A stretch of 22,767 nt of DNA from NCBI RefSeq assembly GCF_000003605.2, contig NW_003108096.1:77954-100720 (forward strand), written 5' to 3'. The position numbers and the translations under genes are program-made. Under the pieces are notes generated by a model. That model made no database searches. It was not told where the DNA came from and saw only the letters and a list, made by a program, of their open reading frames with translations. Below, piece by piece: positions 9,732-19,300 of the stretch. The DNA comes from Saccoglossus kowalevskii. Its lineage: Eukaryota > Hemichordata > Enteropneusta > Harrimaniidae. Each line of letters opens with the position of its first letter. Position 1 is the stretch's first letter.

Positions 9732-10292
9732 GTAAGTATACGATGCTGCTATTTCTTTTAAATGTTCATGTCTTTCTCGTTTGTATAATGTGTATAAATA
9801 CTGCGTTTGGAGCCTTCTATATCTACCCAGTTGTTTTACAAGTCAATTTCAAATATCTCTGTGGTTTGTCAAAATCGAAGATTCACGCTAACTCTGTCAA
9901 TTCACGGTGGTTATATGCATATAACCAGGCTCCGTTGAATGTGGTTTACTATTTTATAGATCTTTGATCTTCTCTTCCATAAAAGTAGTCAGTATTATTT
10001 ACTTGTTCATGAAAAGCTTTGTCGCTTTAACAAAAGATATCATGCGTGATAGGTGCGTTTTTCTTCCTGCTCAATATTAATACACATAAACTTCTGACAT
10101 AATGGCAAGGAAATTGACATATAAATTGAAATTGCGTGGTTTTGAGTTTAGGAGGATATGTTCAGGAGTTCGTGATAACTAATGCTATAAATTTCCTGAT
10201 ACGTAACTATGGTGATTAGTAAAGTGATCAACACCATGTGTAATGCAGTTCTTAACACATTGTTGTCTAGTTTTTCGCAGAACGCGCGCTGA

Positions 10293-10374
10293 ATGATGGA
10301 ACATAGTGGATTGTACTTGCTCTGTCGGTGGATGTTGATACTGATATTATCCGTGCTCTATGATGCTATCCCAG
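10293..10374 (+). CDS. Receptor exon 1: signal peptide
   Basis: The first 28 codons, with ATG ATG at the start and an in-frame stop immediately upstream. The hydrophobic core WMLILILSVLY is followed by a small-residue region (DAIPG), as expected for a secretory signal peptide cleaved near residue 25-28. The donor is CAG|GTAATA, phase 1, the usual phase for a signal exon that joins shuffled extracellular modules. Confidence 0.9.
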
Positions 10375-13300
10375 GTAATATTTGTCGTGGTTCGTCCCTC
10401 CGACTGTTCGTATATCCGTATGTATTTCCCTCTGTGTTTTTGCGTGTCAAACATTCAGCCGATGATATGATATGATATGATATGATATGATATGATATGA
10501 TATGATATGATATGATATGATATGATATGATTATTTCGTAGGTAACTCTGTGAATTCCTTCAGTAGCGAACCTTCGGATACCACAGTGGGTGTCGGATCC
10601 GAGGTTAAATTTAAATGTTCTATCGAGCAGAGCAGCTCTTCGGTGGTGTGGCTGCAAAATGACCAAGTGATAAGCCTTGGCGACCAGATGACGACGTCTG
10701 ACGCTAGATATTCCGCAAACTTATTATATTTGGACTATTATTTGACTATTGAAGACGTCCTGTTAGACGACTCGGGGAACGAGTTTAAATGTTGTATCAT
10801 TTCAGAGAATCCTGCCATTATCTCTAGTTCAGCGATACTGACAGTTGTCGGTAAGATCGTGTTTAGTATATATAATTATTGTAATTAGTTATATCCGCTT
10901 AAAAATAATCAGTGCGTGAATGAAAAAGTTCTGTCAGATTGCTTCATTTCATGTGTTCAATATGTATGTTAGTCAATTTATGTTTAACACTATTGTTATA
11001 AATAATATTTGCAATGGGTGGATATGAACGCACGTAAATGTCGCAATTGTTATTTTAGGTCAAATTATCATTTCCAATTTCTAGCCGGATTGTTTTACAT
11101 TTGGTTGGAAATGAACCTTAATAGAATCATAAATAGTTGTAACGTTTCTTCGTAGTACTGTGTACCATAAAGAAATGTGTTATATTATATGTGTCTACAG
11201 TGATTCAGGCATTTGTCGAACAGCCGATTGACGCAACCGTGTACGAAAATGAATGCATAGAGATGTCGTGCCGTGTCGATGACAAAGAGGGCACGTTGTC
11301 ATGGCTGCAGGATGGGACTCCTATCAGTGCAGATAGTGTCATAACAAACGCAAATCAGCGTTTTTCGATAACCGGCAGTTACACGAATGGCGAGTATAAT
11401 TTGAATATAGATTACGTAACACTGGAAGACGCTGCAGCATATCAGTGTAAGGTAGATGCAGCAGGATACAGTCCGGAACTACTTTCCTCAATTGCAAATC
11501 TGACAATAACCGGCAAGTAATAATTTTGTGATATTTTTGTGTTTGAAATATTTAGAAAGGTGGCAGAATGGTCCAAATGAAGCATCTAATCCACCCCTGT
11601 CTATGACACTCACGTATTGTGTGGTGAATTCAACTCATGCTGTGTACGCCGATGCGAAAAAAATACTCTTCACACTTTATTTAAAAATGTATTTTGTGAT
11701 TACATTCCGACGCGACGCTTAAAAACTGAAAATCAATGTTTTTGTTCGATTTGATTTGTTTTTATCCAAATTGGCAAATAGTGAGTAACAGAAACTACTG
11801 TAACACTGTAACTATAAAATGTACAATATTTATTTATTTGGCTAGGTCCCACATTTGTTAATTCTCACCATCGCCAGCGCAACGTCCCAAATTATGTTGT
11901 TGTTGTTTTTTTTTGGAAATTTACTTGACAAATCGTAGAACACAATTTTAATGTGTAAGTATGTTGCTGATCAGAATACCCTAGATGAAAGTATGTATTG
12001 ATTCCCCGTCGGTTATATTTTTTAATAATAATGTGTTTATTGTCTTTTAGGCCACAGGCCCATATGACTATACATAACAAAAAAAAACAAAAGAATACAC
12101 AAGCACTGGAGAATGTACAGAAATTGTAAAATACATATATAACAAAATTTTTATACCGATAGTAACGATAGTTACATTTTTTACAGTATGAAGAACGTTC
12201 ATAAAGACAAATATATTACTAGGGTAGAATATATACGTGTTTTAAAGGTCACTATCTATTTCACGGGGAATTCAAACTTACTGCGCAGTCAGATTTGGTT
12301 TCTTTAAATTGAATTCTTTCTGTAAAACCTTTCATGTTCCAAACTATTATTCTGTGTTTTGTTAATCCACTTTATTGCATTCTGTAAATTATACAATGTA
12401 CTGTAAAAAATTGACAATTCTATTTTAAAAAATTATATAAAAATACCACACCAGATCTGGGGAAATGGGAAATGCTTTAGACATTTTACCTTAATAAGGA
12501 ATAAGACATGCTGAAAGGTATTGTCCGTGTGATTAATTATTGTCTTCATATATATTTATACATATATACTCGTATTCTAGAATTTCAGACATTCTCCCAG
12601 CAACCAACTAATATATCAGTATACGAATCGGACACAGCAGAGTTAGTGTGTCGGATCACTAACAAGGAAGGGGTTCAGTCATGGCTGAGGGACGGGGTGC
12701 CAATAAATGAAGACCTCGTTTTGACAGACGTGAACGGACGTTACAAAATCAACAATCCTATGGAGGGAGAGTATAATCTACAAATGACGTCATTGGCGCT
12801 AGTTGATGTTGGTGTTCAGTATAGATGTAAAGTTGCTGCAGCAACCCACAGTCCCGAAATTATTTCTGTCGGTGCAACAATTGAAATAAAAAGTACGAAT
12901 TTGAATATGTTAATTATCTTCATATTTTATTACTTTGTTACATAGTGATTTTACATGATGTTTGCACTTGTGTTCGATATGTTGAATTGTCGTATAAAGC
13001 AAAAACTGAAATGAGAACTGAAAATGCATTTTTCGGTTACAAACATGTTATATACATAATAGATATACACTCTGTTGATTTTGACATTATATGTATTTCA
13101 ACAATGAACGGTATGATAGTTCCTATCAAAGAATATATGTCTTACTCAGATCGACAAACATTCATCGACACGCCTTTAGATACCGTTGCGGATGTTGGGA
13201 CAACAGTTGTTATAGAATGTTCAGTTGGCGATAAGCATGGTACCCTAACCTGGATTCACACCAATGGGGACCATGTAATACAAATAAACGAAGACGAGTC

Positions 13301-16300
13301 TGTCCGCGATGATGTCACTCGCTATGAAATTGTGAGTCCAGATGCTGGCGTCGATTATCACTTGCGGATTATGAACGTCACGGAGTACGATTCCGGCATT
13401 TATAATTGCACTTTGTCAAGCGGGGATGATGATAATCCAATTTATTCGTACGCGGAACTTACAGTGACAGGTATGTTTCCTGTCTCATCATTCATACGCA
13501 GACGTTTCTTATCTCGGACGTTTGATTTACGGCCAATCTCATTTCATACGCGTATCTCGTGTTCAAATCTTTTACCATCCTACTATTAAAATAATTCTTA
13601 CCTTTACTTGTTATTTTGTGTAGATTTGGACTATTGCGTTCCTAAGCCTTGCGATGCTACCTCGGTGTGTAGGAATGTACCTGGGTCGTTCGAATGTTTA
13701 TGCGCACGCCCGGAAGGATGTGGAAATGGTAAGTTCGTTAATACAGTATGCAAATATTGGTATGTGACACGTGACATCCGAACGCACAAATGATGAATCT
13801 CAACTTAGGCCTGGGAACATTCCATGCCATGTACAATATTTATTGTTGTTGTTTTTGTTGTTGTAGGTGATCCCTGTTTGGTCAAAGTTGGGGTATATGT
13901 ATGCAAGTGTTATTCCACTAGTCCAAGTTCAAACATGTCGATGTCACTCATCGGGGAAGTTCTGACAACATATACCGAAAATAACAGTACACAGCTCATA
14001 TATATTAGTGACGGTGAGTATGATCTTTTTTTCGAAAGTTGATTTACATTTCTAATCAGAATGCATTCCTGTTTGGAACAACGCATTCTGCATAGAGCGG
14101 TACGTGGATCGTGATATGTATTACAGTTATTACGATTGCCATTTTATTTCTTGTCACAGCTATCAGCACATGTGATTGTTACCGATGTGAACAGGATATA
14201 CACATTGAATCAGGTAATCAGTCTTAATATTATACTTAATTCCAATGAATGACAGTGTCTAATATGAATACAGTCTTAGTAACTACAACTTTCAATATTA
14301 TCTCTGTAAATCTCATTTAAATATTTTTACACTGTTACAATGAATCATTTCACCAAAATGAAATCTGACACGTAACTGCCGTATGCGCATATATTGCGTT
14401 ATGCATTGTTTCAGGAATTGGTCTAACGTCATGTGATATCGTGATAACGTCTTGTAATATATCATGCCCTGCTATTGACTCGATGTCACCTTGGTATCAT
14501 AAGGTAGTTCTATCTAGTATAAATTACATATGTTTATTTCCATTGCTTGTATAGTATGGTTCGGGATTTCGTTCATCGGACATGATTACTAAAGACCGTA
14601 TACATATATTCGTCGGTTTAGTTTTCGTCTCGTTGACCTGTGACTGACTTGAAATGTTTTAGCCTCTCAAACATATCACCAGCTATTTGTAAGGCATACT
14701 TGAACCGTTTCATTAAAACGGGTGGCCGTCTGTCAGCCATGTATGTCTTTTAAAACATCAAAAAGCAGACTTTGAACAAGAACCGTTTTTGAGCATGCTT
14801 GGGTCGAATTTAGTCAAACTTACTGATATTGGCTTTCTGATATATGATATGATGTAATATGATGTAATATGGTGTGATGTGATGTCATATGGTGTGGTGT
14901 GATGTGATGTGATGTCTTGTAATATGGTGTGATGTGATGTGATGTGATGTGATGTGATGTGATGTGATGTGATGTGATGTGATGTGATGTGATGTGATGT
15001 GATGTCTTGTAATATGGTGTGATGTGATGTGATGTGATGTGAAGTGATGTGATGTGATGTGATGTGATGTGATGTGACGTATAATTTATGATACGCATAT
15101 ACGTGATACTATACTCTTACCGTTAGTTTACAGAAATTGAGTCGATAGAGTTGCAATCGCCCGACAAGAATGTTATTATCAGCGCATTCCAAGAAGTCTT
15201 CAGTGATGTTCTTAGAAATATTTTCAACGATGCTACTCAGGTTGGTTATTGTACAAAGTAAAACAACACTCATTCAAGCTTAAGTTTCAACAAGCTGGCA
15301 ATGGTGTGTTAGAATTGTATCAGTAAACACATTACGTAATGCCACGATGACATCATCATATTGTAGGCAGGTATCTTAATTACTAACCTCATAAATAACA
15401 TTCTCGGCGCTGCTGATTACATAATTTCTGTTTTTCAACACTAACCATGTTTTTTTTGTTTACTCAGTACCCCATTGGTATGTGTGACAACGTGTGTATG
15501 GATACGGTGCTTGACATTGAAAAATTATGTCATCGATTCATCGTAGAAATCGCAACTGTGTACCTACCAAACGACACGGTGCGGTTGGTCTTTGAAAATA
15601 ATTCAGGTCAGGTCAGGTCAAACACACTCTATGCAATGTTTGTGTTATTTTATTTTTACCTCACTGTAGTTTATTATGGCATGGTTTGTGTTATATTGTA
15701 GAAATGTGAAGTAATGTGAACCATAACTTGTGAAACTTATTTCAGAGATCCTGATCGAAGCAATCAGCATAGCGAACGATGGATTTGGCGGCATGGCGTT
15801 TCCATCACACAGTTACGTACAGTTACATAATCCACCACCAGCAAGAATATATCTACCCCAAGATATACTGCCTCAAGGTACATTGTATAATATTTGAGTG
15901 ACGTCATAATATGCCCGCGTCATAATATTCATTCATTATTAATTCATTTGTTCCCGAATCTCGTCCCCAACAATGGGCATTTCAATTCGGAATTCATATT
16001 ACTTTTACTCGATGTATAAATTTGTATATACTTAGGAAGCGGTTGGATAGTAAATATATTGTATCATCGGCCAGAAATCCTCATTAACCAGTCAGTAGTT
16101 ATCAGGTGAGTTGATATATAAATATAAATGTGTGCATAAATTAAATCTATTAAATTTGTATTGATTCAAAAAGCGAGAATAAATACATATCATATTATAG
16201 TTTTTAAGTGATAATTGTCATCGAATTTATTTATTTCTATGTTTCTAGTGGTGATGAGTGGCGAATAAACAGTGCTGTTATATCGAGTAGTGTCGATCCA

Positions 16301-19300
16301 AAGTTCAATACAATCTTACAAGAATCTTCGCCTGTCGTGATCAATTTCACCACTCATAACTTCGATGAGACCAGCGAACCGCGCTGTGAATTCTGGGATT
16401 ACGCAAGCAGGTGCGATAGGAAATGTATTCATTGTACGTGTCACCAAATTCACCTTGGTGTTATAGATTTAAGTATGCCATGGATTTAGACTATATTGAT
16501 AGCTATAACCGTTGACTAACTGATAATGGCACTAGTTCATTATATCGGCTTTGCTTTACACGTATGTCAATGGTTCTAGTAACCGTGATATGTTGTATCA
16601 TTTCAGCGGCAAGGGCAGTTGGAATAACTCTGGATGTGAAGTTGTTTATTATGACAATGTTTCGGTGCAATGTCATTGTTACCACCTAACTAGTTTTGCC
16701 GTCCTGATGAGGCTACACCAAGATGACACGTTAGAGGTTCGTAAGGCTCTTTATACCAATTCAACGTAAATTTTAGTTATTTAATTTCGGTCGGACTAGG
16801 TTAATTTGTTAATAATCAAAGACGTAATATTGGAAACCTTTTTATGTTACACGGAAAATATTTTTTTTTATTCAGACCCATTTCGAAATATCGTGGGTTG
16901 TTAGTAATACCTATACTTGGTTTTAGCAATCAGTATTACTGATAGTCTTGTCTGATTGCTCACAATATTATATATATATAATTTCAGATACACGAAAAAG
17001 CACTTGGTCTAATAACCAGTATTGGTTGCAGTCTGTCACTATTAGGATTGGCTCTTACGATTGTTGGCTATATCCTTCTAAGGTATGGCTTGACTATATA
17101 TCTCTGTAATCTATATAGATTTGGTATTTTCTCATTATTAAGGCAATATTTAAAGTTTGTTTTTGATCTTGTAGGAATTTCACGCAAGAGAGAATCATCC
17201 ACCTAAATTTATGTGTATCCCTCGCTGTTGGACAGGTTATCTTTTTATCCGGTATCAGCGCAACACAAAATAAGGTGTGTTTTCAAAATGCTGTAGGTTA
17301 TCTATGTTACTGCTACGTTACTGCTACGTTAATATACTATCTGCCCATGTCAACTGGTTTTTAAGTCATCCAAACTGTTTAATTAAACGATGTTTCATTT
17401 TTTCTAGTATTGGTTAGATGACCTGTTCTAGTCTGTTGGTTTTGGTCACATAGGTTGCCCTGTGGCGGAAGTGATAGTAACTTGTTTAATATTTCAACTA
17501 TTTTCTTCGCCCTCGTTTTGAAGTGAGATTAATTTCTTACTCCTGCTTTCTTTTCAGATTATCTGTACAACAGTGGCTGTTTTGTTGCATTATTTCTTCA
17601 CCGCTGTGTTTTGCTGGATGCTTGTTGAAGGAATTCAGCTATACGTGAAAGTTGTGTTCGTCTTTTCGGAAAGTGATACAAAGCGAATCAAAATATACCA
17701 TGTCATTGGATGGGGTTTGTTGTTTTCCGATTTTTTCTCGGGATATGCCCCTTTTACATCGTAATTCAGCATTTTTGAGCATTTTTTCTCTTGATAGCAA
17801 AATAACATGAGTTATTCGTTCGTTCTCAGTAAATTGGTTTACTATTCGTTTCTAGGTTTGCCAATGTTAATAGTGACGGTCGCTTTTAGTATAGCACATC
17901 GACAATATGGATCTGAAGCAAAGTAAGGCATTCATTTTTCACATTTTTGTATTTAATTTCTTCAACGCGCCTCGCTTCATGTGTCGTCTAATTATGTCGT
18001 CTTTTTCCCCTGCAGTTGCTGGCTGTCTGTCGAGAATGGCGCCATATGGGCGTTTCTGGCTCCCGTGCTAGTTGTCATAGCAACGAATACTTTTATTCTC
18101 ATCAAAGTAGTACGCGTGATAATCAGTTTACAGTGCAACACAAATGAAGAGAGGTTCGTTAAGATAAGGTGAGTGGGATATATTTGGTTCTCTTAGTAGG
18201 CCTTGTGTAATTCGGAATATGAGAAGTCAATTTTTATATCTGTTTTAATACAGTCTTATAAAAATCGATTTTCATTTTCATGAACATTACTTCGGCGTTG
18301 GTTTGGGTTTAGTTAGTTTAGGTTAAAATTTAAAGGAACACTATCTGCACAACGAAATTATAACAATGTTTTATGAAGGCTGTTTGAATTGACCAATGGG
18401 CTTTCCAGAATGTCCGTCACTATATATGGTAAATTGGTTATGGCGTGGTATATGGATTCAAAGTACCGTCAACTCGGTTTGATTACAAATTAAGCTACGT
18501 TTATTCACGGCAACAATTTGATTGGCCGAAACTCACCAATTCGCGACAGCCGTGGTACAAATCAGTTAAATCATGGACACGTTGTGCTTACGGTACATAA
18601 ACCCTCGCGTTCTTCGTTTGTGTACTGCAGCAATCACGTGACCATTGCTCGTACATAGTTACAGTTATTTAAATTCGCCCATGCTCCCCTAAATGTGACT
18701 TCAAGTGATGCGACAGAAGCAAATGAACACAAAGTACGGCTGACATAATAAGTAACACTAACGTCAACAAATAACAATACATACTTGTAGTAAAACTGAA
18801 CTCTACTACTAGTAATTACTACCCACTTTCTGTGTCTTCATTTTGCTTCTAGGTCTAGTATGAAAGCTACAGTGATTTTACTGCCAATCCTAGGGCTTAC
18901 TTGGATATTTGGAGTGTTCTCTGTCAACAGGCGCGCCATCGTTGTAGAATACTTGTTCGCCATTTTCAATTCTCTACAGGGGTTATTCCTATTTCTATTC
19001 TATTGTGTCGGCAGCTCTGAGGTACGTACTACAAACTCTCCCAAAGTACTTTGTTTTACTCTTAGCTTATCGTGTATACCTGGTAATTGCGTGTGTTGTG
19101 TTAACAGAACAACGCGGTCATTATGTAAACATTTACCCACAATTCTAATTGTGTATATTTTAGATTTCATGATCTGCTTACACTGTTGAAATAATTTCCA
19201 CATTCATAATTTTCAGGTGCGGTCCCAGTTTCGTCGTAAACATGATGCATTCAAATTAACCCAAAGTATCACGTTCACAAAATCGACGAGCTTAAATAAG

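Noticed and set aside
10358-10666. 102-codon - strand ORF
   Set aside because: It is antisense to receptor exons 1-2 and runs through the TATGA array.
11558-11600. tRNA-like start (ggtggcagaatggtcc) in intron 3
   Set aside because: No T-arm or closing acceptor stem downstream.
12945-13149. In-frame N-terminal extension of exon 5 into intron 4
   Set aside because: A good acceptor at 13149 gives the phase needed to join exon 4, and the extension lacks protein character.
14645-14690. Possible 26-nt exon (after tgttttag, before gtaagg)
   Set aside because: It would leave phase 2, which brings a stop codon at the start of exon 10.
14820-15098. 92-codon - strand ORF, Thr/Ser/His repeats
   Set aside because: It is the translated GATGT satellite; any frame without a stop in the 5-bp unit stays open.
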